A DNA stretch of 39,003 nt from Syntrophus aciditrophicus (GTDB lineage Bacteria > Desulfobacterota > Syntrophia > Syntrophales > UBA8958). The stretch covers positions 1-39,003 of the forward strand of contig DYRD01000018.1 in assembly GCA_020718905.1 (NCBI GenBank), given 5' to 3'. The translations under genes and the position numbers were made by a program. The notes under the pieces were generated by a model. It ran no database searches, was not told where the DNA came from, and was given only the letters and a program-made list of their open reading frames with translations. Shown here piece by piece: positions 23,794 through 34,051 of the stretch. Each line of letters starts with the position of its first letter. Position 1 is the first letter of the stretch.

Positions 23794-24335
23794 AAATCCG
23801 GGGAACAACAATTATCGCCATAAGGCACAACGGAAAAGTTACCGTTGCCGGCGACGGGCAGGTTACTTTCGACGTTACCATCATGAAACATGGGGCCCGC
23901 AAGGTTCGCCGTCTCTATCACAACAAGGTCATTGTCGGTTTTGCCGGAACTACGGCAGATGCTTTCACCCTCTTTGATCGTTTTGACCAGAAGCTGGAAC
24001 AGTACAACGGGAATCTTTTGCGAGCCGCTGTTGAACTGACGAAAGACTGGCGCACCGATCGGGTGCTGCGTCATCTCGAAGCCCTGATGATTGCCGTCAG
24101 TAAGGACAATTTCCTGCTGATTTCCGGCAACGGTGATGTCATTGAATCAGACGATGAAGTCATGGCGATTGGTTCCGGCGGCCCTTACGCATTGGCCGCC
24201 GCCCGCGCCCTGGTCCGTTTTTCCGATCTCTCGGCCAAGGATATCGCCATGGAATCCGTGAAGATCGCCTCGGAAATTTGTATTTATACCAATAATAACA
24301 TAACGGTTGAAGAATTGGATATCAATGATGATTGA
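23790..24335 (+). CDS. hslV: ATP-dependent protease subunit HslV
   Basis: HslV is the proteasome-like peptidase of the HslUV (ClpYQ) protease. The N-terminus [17 protein letters not shown] contains a short propeptide. Removal after Gly5 would expose the catalytic threonine. [23 protein letters not shown] and [16 protein letters not shown] are family blocks, the last around the residues that bind a monovalent cation. The length of 181 residues is normal. The ATG overlaps the xerC stop and has a GGGGAGGAG site. The xerC-hslV-hslU order is widespread. Confidence 0.96.
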   Translation: MKIRGTTIIAIRHNGKVTVAGDGQVTFDVTIMKHGARKVRRLYHNKVIVGFAGTTADAFTLFDRFDQKLEQYNGNLLRAAVELTKDWRTDRVLRHLEALMIAVSKDNFLLISGNGDVIESDDEVMAIGSGGPYALAAARALVRFSDLSAKDIAMESVKIASEICIYTNNNITVEELDINDD

Positions 24336-24380
24336 TGCGCTGCCCGCTTTAAAGATTATAGAACGAGAAAAAAAGCAGCT

Positions 24381-25760
24381 GTGAAGGCCCTGACGCCGCG
24401 TGAAATTGTCGAGAGGCTTGATCAGTATATTATCGGCCAGGGAGATGCAAAAAGGGCCGTGGCCATAGCCTTACGCAACCGCTGGCGGCGACAAAACGTC
24501 TCCAAAGACCTTGGCGAAGAAATTTCGCCGAAAAACATCATCATGATCGGACCGACAGGAGTCGGAAAGACCGAAATTGCCCGTCGCCTTGCCAAACTCG
24601 ACAATTCTCCTTTTCTCAAGGTTGAGGCGTCCAAATTTACGGAGGTAGGATATGTAGGTCGGGATGTGGAATCCATGATCCGTGACCTTGTCGAGCTGGC
24701 CATCAACATGGCGAAGGCCGAAGAGCAGGAGGGAGTTAGCTCCAAAGCGGCATCTTTGGCAGAGGAAGCCCTCCTCGACGTTCTTCTCCCTCCCAAGCCG
24801 GTGGAAAGGACGGTCGGGCAAATGATGGCGGAGGAAAAGGAATTCGATGCCGCCGAGGAAGATCTCTTGAAGCAGCAGGATACAACCCGGGAAAAGCTGA
24901 GAAAACTCCTCCATGAAGGAAAGCTTGACGGTCGCTACGTAGAAATCGAGGTATCGGAACAACGAGGCGGTCCGATGATTGAAATATTTTCCACTGCCGG
25001 CATCGAAGACATGGGGATGAACATTAAGGAACTTTTTGGCAATATGTTTCCTCCCAAAAAGAAAAAAAATAGGGTTATGGTGCCGGAAGCCCTGGATATA
25101 TTGACCCAGGAGCAGGCCCAGCGCCTGGTAGACATGGAGAAGGTTACGAAGACGGCTATTTCCCGGGTGGAACAATCGGGCATTATCTTCCTCGATGAGA
25201 TCGACAAGATCGTGGGAAGCGATTCAGCCCAGGGACCCGATGTCTCGCGAGAAGGAGTGCAGCGGGATCTGCTGCCTATTGTTGAGGGGTCGACAGTAAA
25301 TACCCGTCATGGCATGCTCAAAACGGACCATATCCTGTTTATCGCCGCCGGGGCCTTCAGCGCCACCAAGCCGTCGGATTTGATCCCCGAGCTGCAGGGC
25401 CGTTTCCCGATTCGGGTCGAGTTGGATTCCCTTGGCAAGGAAGAGTTCATCCGTATTCTGACCGAACCTCATAACGCCTTGATTAAACAATATATTGAAA
25501 TGATGGCCACGGAAGGCTTAGAGGTAACATTTACGACGGAGGCAATTGCGGAAATCGCCGAAGTAGCCACGATCGTCAATGAAAGAACGGAAAATATCGG
25601 GGCGAGGAGGCTCTATACCATCATGGAAACCCTCTTAGAGGACATTTCCTTCGACGCCCCCGACATGACCGAGAAAAATGTGGTAATAGACGCCCCGCAG
25701 GTCCAGGAAAAGCTCGGCGATATTATCGAAGACGAAGACCTGAGCCGCTATATTCTATAA
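24381..25760 (+). CDS. hslU: ATP-dependent protease ATPase subunit HslU
   Basis: HslU is the AAA+ unfoldase that feeds substrates into HslV. The N-terminus [21 protein letters not shown] is typical. Walker A is GPTGVGKT (residues 57-64), and Walker B is in [12 protein letters not shown] (about 265-276). The inserted I domain lies between them (about residues 110-240). [25 protein letters not shown] is the sensor-2 region, and the C-terminus ends in LSRYIL, the tail that docks into HslV. Translation starts at GTG and only a weak purine-rich site precedes it. The 459-residue length is normal. Confidence 0.96.
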   Translation: MKALTPREIVERLDQYIIGQGDAKRAVAIALRNRWRRQNVSKDLGEEISPKNIIMIGPTGVGKTEIARRLAKLDNSPFLKVEASKFTEVGYVGRDVESMIRDLVELAINMAKAEEQEGVSSKAASLAEEALLDVLLPPKPVERTVGQMMAEEKEFDAAEEDLLKQQDTTREKLRKLLHEGKLDGRYVEIEVSEQRGGPMIEIFSTAGIEDMGMNIKELFGNMFPPKKKKNRVMVPEALDILTQEQAQRLVDMEKVTKTAISRVEQSGIIFLDEIDKIVGSDSAQGPDVSREGVQRDLLPIVEGSTVNTRHGMLKTDHILFIAAGAFSATKPSDLIPELQGRFPIRVELDSLGKEEFIRILTEPHNALIKQYIEMMATEGLEVTFTTEAIAEIAEVATIVNERTENIGARRLYTIMETLLEDISFDAPDMTEKNVVIDAPQVQEKLGDIIEDEDLSRYIL

Positions 25761-26591
<831 letters not shown>

Positions 26592-26631
26592 AAACATAAA
26601 CCATCAATTTAAGGACATATTGTAAATAATC

Positions 26632-27825
26632 ATGAATAAAGAAGAATGGATATCTGTTTCCGATCAGTACATCATGGGGACCTACAGGCGCTATCCCGTG
26701 GTTTTCACCCGGGGAAAAGGGATGAAGATATGTGATACCGAAGGCCGGGAGTATCTTGATTTTGTTGCCGGAATCGCTGTTTGCAGCCTTGGCCATGCCC
26801 ATCCGCGGGTTACTGAAGCCATAAAAAACCAGGCCGACAAACTGATCCATGTTTCCAATCTTTACCACATAGAGGCCCAAATAGAATATGCCAAGCTGCT
26901 TATGCAGAACTCCGTTCTTGATAAGGTCTTTTTTTGTAACAGTGGTGCCGAGGCTAATGAAGGTGCCATCAAACTTGCAAAAAAGTATGGCAATGACCTC
27001 AGCAACGGCAGCAAAAATGAGACCATAACCATGGACGGCTCCTTTCACGGCCGAACTATGGCTACGATCACCGCCACGGGTCAGGAAAAATTTCAGCAGG
27101 GATTCAATCCCCTGTTAGCGGGGTTCAAATATGTTCCTTTCAACGACTTGAGACTGCTCGGGAAGACAATTTCCGAGAAAACCTGCGCCGTAATGATTGA
27201 GCCCGTCCAGGCCGAAGGGGGCATCCGGGTTCCCGATCGAGATTATTTTCAGCAGGTGCGGCGCCTGTGTAATGAAAAGGAGGTCCTGCTGATTCTTGAC
27301 GAGGTCCAGGTCGGGATGGGGCGGACGGGTACCCTTTTTGCCCATGAACAGGAAGGGATCATTCCGGACATCGTTACCATGGCCAAGGCCATGGGGAATG
27401 GGTTCCCTCTCGGCGCCGTTCTTGCGAAGGACAGTATCGCCGCCGCCTTCGCGCCGGGAAGCCACGCCTCGACCTTCGGCGGCAACCCGCTGGCCATGGC
27501 CGCGGCCAAAGCGACACTGGAGACATTGCTCGGCGAGAATCTCCTGTCTAACTGCCGGCTGATGGGAGGCTATTTTATTGACAAGCTCAACGATTTGAAA
27601 AAGAAACATTCCGCAATCAAAGAAGTGCGGGGCAGGGGGCTGCTCATCGGGGTGGAGCTTGACTGCGAAGCAGCAGGAGTAATTAAAAAATGCATGGATC
27701 GCGGGGTCCTCGTCGCATCAGCGGGAACCCAGGTATTACGGTTTGTTCCGCCCCTGATTGTTACTGCACAGGATATCGATCAAATCGTCGCAATCCTAGA
27801 TGACATTTTGCGGGAGGGGGCATGA
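26632..27825 (+). CDS. argD: Acetylornithine aminotransferase
   Basis: ArgD is a class III pyridoxal-phosphate aminotransferase that makes N-acetylornithine from the semialdehyde with glutamate; it may also serve the succinyl-diaminopimelate route. The N-terminus has DTEGREYLDFVAGIAVCSLGH. The phosphate-binding NSGAEANEGAIKLA lies at about 103-116. ILDEVQVGMGRTG contains the cofactor-contacting aspartate, and the Schiff-base lysine is K252 in TMAKAMGNGFPLGAV. STFGGNPLA follows. The 397-residue frame is intact, unlike its neighbours argB and argG. The ribosome site is weak (AAGGAC lies 17 bases upstream). The stop overlaps the argF start by four bases. Confidence 0.94.
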   Translation: MNKEEWISVSDQYIMGTYRRYPVVFTRGKGMKICDTEGREYLDFVAGIAVCSLGHAHPRVTEAIKNQADKLIHVSNLYHIEAQIEYAKLLMQNSVLDKVFFCNSGAEANEGAIKLAKKYGNDLSNGSKNETITMDGSFHGRTMATITATGQEKFQQGFNPLLAGFKYVPFNDLRLLGKTISEKTCAVMIEPVQAEGGIRVPDRDYFQQVRRLCNEKEVLLILDEVQVGMGRTGTLFAHEQEGIIPDIVTMAKAMGNGFPLGAVLAKDSIAAAFAPGSHASTFGGNPLAMAAAKATLETLLGENLLSNCRLMGGYFIDKLNDLKKKHSAIKEVRGRGLLIGVELDCEAAGVIKKCMDRGVLVASAGTQVLRFVPPLIVTAQDIDQIVAILDDILREGA

Positions 27826-28751
27826 AAAAAGATCTGGTGACGGAGTACGATCTTGAAGTTGAGGATTTTCACTCCATCTTCGCGCGGTCACGATCCCTGA
27901 AGCAATTTCTCAAAGAAGGAAGGCCCCACGGGACATTAGCGGGGAAAACCCTTGGAATGATCTTTGAGAAAGCCTCCACAAGGACCCGCCTTTCTTTTGA
28001 GGTCGGCATGTATCAACTGGGAGGACGGGCGCTTTTTTTGAATACAAAAGACACGCAAATCGGCAGGGGTGAAACGGTGGCCGATACGGCGAGAATCATG
28101 TCCCGCTATATGGACGGGATCATGATCAGGACCTTTGCCCAGAAAACAGTAGCGGACTTGGCTCTTTATGCGGATATTCCCGTCATCAACGGCCTGACGG
28201 ACCTTCTCCATCCCTGTCAGATTTTAAGTGACCTCTTTACGATTATTGAGCGCAGAGGCGATTATACGGGATTAAAGATCGCTTATATAGGAGACGGCAA
28301 CAATATTGCCAATTCCTGGATAAATGCCGCCGTCAGGCTTCCCATTCAACTAACCCTTGCCTGTCCCGAAGGTTATGAACCGCACCCGGAACTGCTGAGA
28401 AAGGGAAAACGGGAAGCCCGGGAGGGTATCGATTTATTTCGGGATCCCGTGGAGGCTATCGAGATGGCCGATGTTGTTTATACGGACGTCTGGGCAAGTA
28501 TGGGGCAGGAAGAGGAACAGGAAGAGCGGGCGCAGATATTCAAATCATATCAGATTAATCAGGAACTTTTAGAACACGCAGGGAAAAACGTCATCGTCAT
28601 GCATTGTCTTCCGGCGCACCGTGGCGAGGAAATAACCTCCGAGGTGATCGACGGCCCTCATTCCGTAGTTCTTGACCAGGCGGAAAACCGCCTCCATGTA
28701 CAGAAGGCAATCTTGGAAATATTGATGAAGGGGGACAAGAGTAATGGTTAA
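27822..28751 (+). CDS. argF: Ornithine carbamoyltransferase
   Basis: ArgF joins carbamoyl phosphate to ornithine to give citrulline. The carbamoyl-phosphate site STRTRLSFE is at residues 52-60, [10 protein letters not shown] at about 129-138, and the ornithine-binding [12 protein letters not shown] lies near residue 269. It also has the second-domain nucleotide-like fold motif [15 protein letters not shown]. The length of 309 residues is that of the anabolic enzyme. An AGGGGG site precedes the ATG, which overlaps argD by four bases. The end overlaps argG by eight bases, so argD, argF and argG are tightly coupled. The frame is intact. Confidence 0.95.
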   Translation: MKKDLVTEYDLEVEDFHSIFARSRSLKQFLKEGRPHGTLAGKTLGMIFEKASTRTRLSFEVGMYQLGGRALFLNTKDTQIGRGETVADTARIMSRYMDGIMIRTFAQKTVADLALYADIPVINGLTDLLHPCQILSDLFTIIERRGDYTGLKIAYIGDGNNIANSWINAAVRLPIQLTLACPEGYEPHPELLRKGKREAREGIDLFRDPVEAIEMADVVYTDVWASMGQEEEQEERAQIFKSYQINQELLEHAGKNVIVMHCLPAHRGEEITSEVIDGPHSVVLDQAENRLHVQKAILEILMKGDKSNG

Positions 28752-29982
28752 TAAAATCAATAAGGTAGTTCTTGCTTGCTCGGGGGGGCTGGATACTTCG
28801 GTCATCGTCAGGTGGTTGATTGAAACTTACAAATGTGAGGTGGTCTGCTTTGCCGCCGATGTCGGTCAGAAGGAAGAACTGGACGGGCTGAAGGAAAAGG
28901 CCGTCAATACCGGCGCCAGCAAGATCTATATTGAAGATCTTACCGAGGAATTTGCCAGAGACTTTATTTTCCCGGCCCTACGGGCAAATGCCACCTATGA
29001 GGGGGTGTATCTCCTGGGAACATCGCTGGCCAGGCCTTTGATTGCCAAGAAACAGATTGAAATCGCCCACGCCGAAGGGGCTGACGCCGTCTGTCACGGA
29101 GCGACGGGAAAGGGGAATGACCAGGTGCGCTTTGAAATGACCTATATGGCCCTCGATCCTTACATCCGGATCATTTCTTCCTGGAAAGATCCGCACTGGA
29201 ACTTCGATTCCCGCCAGTCCATGCTTGATTACGCAGCCAAGCACAAAATCCCCGTCCCCCTCGTAACGAAAGAAAAACCTTATAGCAGCGACAGAAACTC
29301 CCTGCACATCTCCCATGAAGGAGGCATCCTCGAGGACCCCTGGGCGGAGCCCCCGGAGGATATTTTCGTTTTGACGGTCGCCCCCGAAGCGGCCCCCGAG
29401 AAACCGACTTATGTAGAGATCGATTTTGAGCAGGGTAACCCCGTTGCCCTGGACGGGAAGAAGTTGAGTCCGGCCAAACTTATGGATAAAATTAACCGGT
29501 TGGCCGGGGCCAACGGTATCGGCCGGGTCGATATGGTAAACCGCTTTGTCGGCATGAAGTCCCGGGGCGTCTACGAGACGCCGGGTGGCACCGTACTCTG
29601 GGCGGCCCATCGCGCCGTCGAATCCCTCACCATGGACCGTGAAGTCATGATGATGAGAGATTCTCTGATCCCGAAATAGGCTCAACTCGTCTATAACGGC
29701 TTCTGGTACGCTCCGGAAATGAAGACCCTCCAGACGTACATCGATGCGACCCAGGAAAATGTCACGGGAACGGCCCGGATGAAGCCTACAAGGGCAACGT
29801 CGTCGTCGTGGGCAGGAAGTCCCCCTTTTCTCTGTATAACGAAGATTTCGCCCCCTTTGAAAAAGAAGAGGTGTACAATCAGATGGACGCCACCGGTTTT
29901 ATCCGGCTTAACGCCCTCCGGTGGACCGGATGCCAAGGAGATAAAGAAGGGCGGCAAGGCACCAACTCGCGAGAAGAAGTAA
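28744..29982 (+). pseudogene. argG: Argininosuccinate synthase, disrupted by an in-frame TAG and a frameshift
   Basis: ArgG condenses citrulline and aspartate with ATP. The N-terminal frame is normal: [10 protein letters not shown] is the PP-loop, and [13 protein letters not shown] and [20 protein letters not shown] follow. After RDSLIPK a TAG (29677-29679) stands where the family has tyrosine (IPKYA-LVYNGFW). The frame then continues [14 protein letters not shown] to [12 protein letters not shown]. It is lost at about 29785, where one base appears missing. The expected [21 protein letters not shown] follows in another frame, as does FIRLNALR. The tail may shift once more to end at 29982 ([11 protein letters not shown]...). 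Repaired, it would be about 400-410 residues, the family length. The truncated 311-residue product lacks the C-terminal tetramerisation arm. Confidence 0.88.
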
Positions 29983-30098
29983 ACCGGAGGGGCAAAAGAA
30001 AAAATAACGAATAAATAATCTATATAATAACAAGAGCAAACAGGAATAATTAAGTGAAACCATGGGGCTGAAGATTTAAGCAGGGGACGGACCGGAAT

Positions 30099-31421
30099 GT
30101 GGAGGAGTTTACCCAATCAATCCACTTTGACCGTCGTCTGTTTCGTTACGATATTGAAGGGAGCATTGCCCATGCCCGCATGCTGGGGAGGCAGGGCATT
30201 ATCTCGCCGGTTGAGGAAAGGTCCATCAAAACAGGATTGAAGGCGATCCGGAAAGAGATGGTGACAGGGACCTTCATCTTTGATATCAAGGATGAAGACA
30301 TTCATATGGCTATCGAAAAGTCCCTGATTCGGCGGATCGGAAAAGCGGGAGAGAAACTCCACACGGGGCGGAGCCGGAACGACCAGGTAGTTCTCGATGT
30401 GCGACTATATCTGCGCGCTGAGATCAAGAACCTGCTGATCCTTCTGAAGAACCTCAAAAGTGAACTCGTGGAAACGGCGAAGAGGGAGAAAACGACCATC
30501 ATGCCGGGCTATACCCATCTCCAGAAGGCGCAGCCCGTGCTCCTTTCCCATTACCTCCTTTCTTTCTGGGAGATGTTCGACCGCGATGAACAGCGTTTCC
30601 GGGACTGCCAAAAAAGGGTGAATGTGATGCCGCTCGGAGCGGCGGCACTGGCGGGGACAAGTCTTCCCCTGGATCGCAACTATGTGGCCCGCTTGCTGAA
30701 ATTTCCCACGGTCACCCGTAACAGCATGGATACCGTAGGGGATCGCGATTTCATCGTCGAGTTCATCTCTTCCGCAGCACTCGTCATGATGCACATGAGC
30801 CGGTTTTGTGAAGATCTGGTTATCTGGTCATCGAGCGAGTTTCATTACATTGAAATATCGGATGCCTTTACGACGGGAAGCAGTATCATGCCCCAAAAGA
30901 AGAATCCCGATGTCGCCGAACTGATCAGTGGTAAGACGGGCCGCGTCTATGGTCATCTCATGGCCATGCTCACGATCCTCAAAGGCTTGCCCATGACTTA
31001 TAACCGGGATCTTCAGGAAGACAAGGAACCCCTCTTTGACACTGTGGACACGGTTGCCTCATCCCTGGAGATATTTACGGGAATGCTCTCCCAGATTACC
31101 TTCATGCGTGAGAGAATGGAGCAGGAAGCAGGCAGGGATTTTTCCACTGCCACCGATATGGCCGCGTATCTCGTACAAAAGGGGATCCCCTTCCGGGAGG
31201 CCCATGGCATTGTGGGACGCATTGTCGAATATTGCCTGGATAACAAAAAAGAATTGTCAGACTTGACTTTAGTGGAATTCCGAAAATTCCATACCCAATT
31301 TGACAGAGAGGTTTTAGCACGGCTGCAAACGGCATCTTCCGTAAATCTGCGGAAGACTATCGGAGGCACAGCACAGATCATGGTGGAAGATAGGATTCGG
31401 GATATTGAAAAATTCTCTTGA
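30099..31421 (+). CDS. argH: Argininosuccinate lyase, probable true start at 30054 interrupted by TGA
   Basis: ArgH splits argininosuccinate into arginine and fumarate. The fumarase/aspartase-superfamily blocks are all present: HTGRSRNDQVV, MPGYTHLQKAQP, the signature loop GSSIMPQKKNPDVAE with the catalytic serine, and DLQEDKEPLFD. The listed start is a GTG at 30099 without a good ribosome site. Fifteen codons upstream lies a better start, GTG at 30054 with AGGAA seven bases before it, which reads MKPWG-stop-RFKQGTDRNVEEF. The family N-terminus is W-G-G-R-F, so codon 6 GGA seems changed to TGA (30069-30071). The N-terminal arm may therefore be missing, or the gene inactive unless translation restarts. 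The rest of the 440-residue frame is unbroken. Confidence 0.9.
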   Translation: MEEFTQSIHFDRRLFRYDIEGSIAHARMLGRQGIISPVEERSIKTGLKAIRKEMVTGTFIFDIKDEDIHMAIEKSLIRRIGKAGEKLHTGRSRNDQVVLDVRLYLRAEIKNLLILLKNLKSELVETAKREKTTIMPGYTHLQKAQPVLLSHYLLSFWEMFDRDEQRFRDCQKRVNVMPLGAAALAGTSLPLDRNYVARLLKFPTVTRNSMDTVGDRDFIVEFISSAALVMMHMSRFCEDLVIWSSSEFHYIEISDAFTTGSSIMPQKKNPDVAELISGKTGRVYGHLMAMLTILKGLPMTYNRDLQEDKEPLFDTVDTVASSLEIFTGMLSQITFMRERMEQEAGRDFSTATDMAAYLVQKGIPFREAHGIVGRIVEYCLDNKKELSDLTLVEFRKFHTQFDREVLARLQTASSVNLRKTIGGTAQIMVEDRIRDIEKFS

Positions 31422-31857
31422 TATGACGGCCGCAATGCTTCTTCTCCTTGCCTGTCTTCTCTTCCCAATGATGGCCAGCTGCGGGAAAAAGGGGGATCCC
31501 GTACCGAGGCAGCAGCCGGTACTGCTCATGATAAAGAATCTCGGCGGGGAGCCGGTAAAAGCAGGTAACTTGCTGAGCTGGACCCTGCCGGATAGGACAA
31601 AGAAAGCTAAAACATTTAAAATTCTGAGATCGGTGTCAATTCCCGGAGAAGATTGTCCCGGGTGCCCGCAGAATTTTATATTGCTGACGGAACAAGACGA
31701 GGCTTCCCTGCAGAGCGGGGAGAAAGAACCGGAAAAATACAGCTATCTTGATCGGGATGTTATTAAAGGGCACAGTTATGGGTACCGAATTGTCTGGTGC
31801 GTGTCATCAAGAAATTGCAGTCCCGAGTCGAATACCGCGGAAATTAAGATAAAATAA
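31405..31857 (+). CDS. Small lipoprotein (LptM-like lipobox) with fibronectin-III-like domain
   Basis: The N-terminus has a lipoprotein signal (AAMLLLLACLLFPMMAS-C). It is followed by CGKKGDPVP, a post-cysteine pattern resembling the CG-x-KGP of LptM/LppL lipoproteins, which are encoded next to lysA or dapF in gamma-proteobacteria. Residues about 48-150 look like one fibronectin-III-type beta sandwich (GNLLSWTLPDRTKKAKTFKI and YGYRIVWCVSSRNCSPES). Four cysteines (two in CPGC and two in WCVSSRNC) could form disulfides. The track's TTG start at 31405 supplies the positive charge a signal peptide needs but overlaps the argH end. The ATG at 31423, right after the argH stop, would give a chargeless signal. 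An outer-membrane or periplasmic role is inferred. Confidence 0.8.
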   Translation: MKNSLDMTAAMLLLLACLLFPMMASCGKKGDPVPRQQPVLLMIKNLGGEPVKAGNLLSWTLPDRTKKAKTFKILRSVSIPGEDCPGCPQNFILLTEQDEASLQSGEKEPEKYSYLDRDVIKGHSYGYRIVWCVSSRNCSPESNTAEIKIK

Positions 31858-31877
31858 CCAAAGCGAGGTATCTGTAC

Positions 31878-33140
31878 ATGCACGATTTTCACTATGAAGG
31901 TAGGGATTTGTGGTGTGAGGAAGTCCCGATTCGGGATATTGCCGATCAGATGGGGACCCCCCTGTACATATACAGCCACCGGACCCTGAGAAATCATTTC
32001 CGCGTCTTTGATGATGCCTTCTCCAGGATACCCCATATGACCTGCTTTTCCGTCAAGTCGAACTCCAATATTGCGATTCTCAGGATCTTCATTCGCGAGG
32101 GCGGTGGTGCCGACATCGTATCGGGCGGCGAGCTATACCGTGCCCTCCAGGCGGGAGCGGACCCCCAGAAGGTCGTTTATTCAGGGGTAGGGAAAAAAGT
32201 TGAGGAGATCGAAGATGCCCTGGCATCGAACATTCTGATGTTCAATGTCGAATCCTTCCAAGAGCTGGAGGTTATCAATGCTTGTGCGGCCCGGATGAAA
32301 CAGAAGGCCGGCATCGCCCTACGGGTCAATCCGGATGTCGATCCGGAAACCCATCCGTATATTTCCACGGGATTGAAGGAGAATAAATTCGGCGTCAATG
32401 TGGAAAAATCTCTGGAGACCTATCTTAAGGCAACTAAATTGAAATTTCTTGACATTAAGGGAATCAGTTGTCATATCGGTTCGCAATTGACAAAAACATC
32501 TCCTTTTATCGACGCCCTGGATCGTCTCAAGAAACTTTACGGTCGCTTGCAAGATGCCGGTCTTAACATCCGATATCTTGATCTGGGGGGAGGTCTTGGC
32601 ATTACCTATAATGATGAGACCCCGCCCCATCCGTCCGAATATGCAGATGCCATTATCAGAGCCTCCCGGGAGATTTCCTGTACCTTCATATTCGAACCGG
32701 GACGGGTAATCGTCGGCAACGCCGGGATTCTAGTCGCCAAGGTATTGTACACGAAAGCAAATGAAGACAAGAATTTTATCATAGTCGATGCCGGGATGAA
32801 TGACTTGCTAAGACCAAGTCTCTATAAATCGTATCATCATATTCAGGAGGTGCGGAAAACGCAGAGGAAAGAGATTGTCGCCTATGTCGTGGGCCCGATT
32901 TGCGAGTCCGGCGATTATCTTGCCAAGGAAAGAAGTCTGCCGCGTTTTGAAAGAGATGATCTTATGGCCGTAATGAGCGCGGGCGCCTATGGCTTCACCA
33001 TGGCCTCCAATTACAATTCCCGCCCCCGGGCCGCGGAAGTGCTGGTTGCGGGGGATAAATGGCACATCATTCGGAAACGAGAGGAATACGGGGATCTCAT
33101 TCGTGGTGAGAAAATTCCGAATATGATAGAAAGAAAATAA
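31878..33140 (+). CDS. lysA: Diaminopimelate decarboxylase
   Basis: LysA decarboxylates meso-diaminopimelate to lysine, the last step of the pathway. It is a fold-type III (alanine-racemase-like) enzyme. The pyridoxal-phosphate lysine is K60 in CFSVKSNSN. ISCHIGSQL carries the histidine that stacks on the cofactor, and LDLGGGLGITY is the phosphate-binding glycine loop. FEPGRVIVGNAG and GPICESGDYLAKER contain substrate-binding residues, the latter with the active-site cysteine from the partner subunit. The length of 420 residues is normal. GCGAGGTA precedes the ATG. It begins a tight lysA-dapA-dapB group. Confidence 0.96.
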   Translation: MHDFHYEGRDLWCEEVPIRDIADQMGTPLYIYSHRTLRNHFRVFDDAFSRIPHMTCFSVKSNSNIAILRIFIREGGGADIVSGGELYRALQAGADPQKVVYSGVGKKVEEIEDALASNILMFNVESFQELEVINACAARMKQKAGIALRVNPDVDPETHPYISTGLKENKFGVNVEKSLETYLKATKLKFLDIKGISCHIGSQLTKTSPFIDALDRLKKLYGRLQDAGLNIRYLDLGGGLGITYNDETPPHPSEYADAIIRASREISCTFIFEPGRVIVGNAGILVAKVLYTKANEDKNFIIVDAGMNDLLRPSLYKSYHHIQEVRKTQRKEIVAYVVGPICESGDYLAKERSLPRFERDDLMAVMSAGAYGFTMASNYNSRPRAAEVLVAGDKWHIIRKREEYGDLIRGEKIPNMIERK

Positions 33141-33163
33141 ATAATTAGTTTTCAGGAGGGCCT

Positions 33164-34039
33164 ATGTTTAAGGGAGCCATGGTTGCAATCGTCACCCCAT
33201 TCAAAAACGGGAAAGTTGATGAGGGAAAACTTCGAGAACTCATTGAGTTTCAAATTGTTAACGGAACGGATGGCATCGTGCCCTGCGGTACGACGGGTGA
33301 GTCGCCGACGCTGTCTCATGAAGAGCATGACCGGGTGATTGAAATCACCGTTGATGCGGTGAGGAAGCGTGTTCCCGTTATTGCCGGCACCGGTTCAAAC
33401 GCAACGGCAGAAGCCTTGCGCCTTACGAAACATGCCCATGAGGTCGGGGCCGACGGGGTCTTGGTGGTTTGCCCATATTACAACCGTCCCAGTCAGGAGG
33501 GTCTGTATCAGCACTACAAGTTCATTGCCGAGAACGTCTCCATTCCCATAATTGTCTACAATATTCCCGGACGTACCGGGGTCAACCTGCTACCTGAGAC
33601 CCTGGCGCGGCTGGCGAAGATTCCCAATATCGTCGGGACCAAAGAAGCTTCGGGATCTTTAAAGCAGATGCATGAGGTAATTTCCCTTTGCGGTCCTGAT
33701 TTTGCGGTTCTTTCCGGGGATGACTTCTTCACCTATCCCCTCCTCTGCCTGGGAGGTCACGGCATCATTTCCGTTGTTTCCAATGTCGCCCCCGCCGATA
33801 TGGCCGGCTTGGTGGATGCTTTCGCCGCTGGTGAGCTGAAAAAGGCCAAAGACCTGCATTTCAAAATGGCACCCCTCATCGATTCCCTTTTTATCGAGAC
33901 GAATCCGGTGCCTGTAAAGGCTGCCCTCGCAATGATGGGGAAAATTGATTACGAGGTCAGGCTGCCCCTGGAAAAGATGGCCCAAGGGAATTATGAAAAG
34001 CTCAAGAAAATCATGAGTACATACGGGCTGATTAAATAA
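33164..34039 (+). CDS. dapA: 4-hydroxy-tetrahydrodipicolinate synthase
   Basis: DapA condenses pyruvate with aspartate semialdehyde, the first committed step to diaminopimelate and lysine. The Schiff-base lysine is K160 in IVGTKEASG, and the catalytic triad partners are visible as Y132 (VYNIPGRTG) and T43/T44 (CGTTGESPTL). The 291-residue TIM barrel is complete. A strong AGGAGG site lies before the ATG. Its substrate comes from Asd, encoded at 2682-3698. Confidence 0.97.
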   Translation: MFKGAMVAIVTPFKNGKVDEGKLRELIEFQIVNGTDGIVPCGTTGESPTLSHEEHDRVIEITVDAVRKRVPVIAGTGSNATAEALRLTKHAHEVGADGVLVVCPYYNRPSQEGLYQHYKFIAENVSIPIIVYNIPGRTGVNLLPETLARLAKIPNIVGTKEASGSLKQMHEVISLCGPDFAVLSGDDFFTYPLLCLGGHGIISVVSNVAPADMAGLVDAFAAGELKKAKDLHFKMAPLIDSLFIETNPVPVKAALAMMGKIDYEVRLPLEKMAQGNYEKLKKIMSTYGLIK

Positions 34040-34051
34040 GGAGCGCCGGCG

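Noticed and set aside
30069-30071. TGA in argH as a selenocysteine codon
   Set aside because: The family has glycine at this position, no cysteine or redox role is known there, and TGA ends many other genes in the window.
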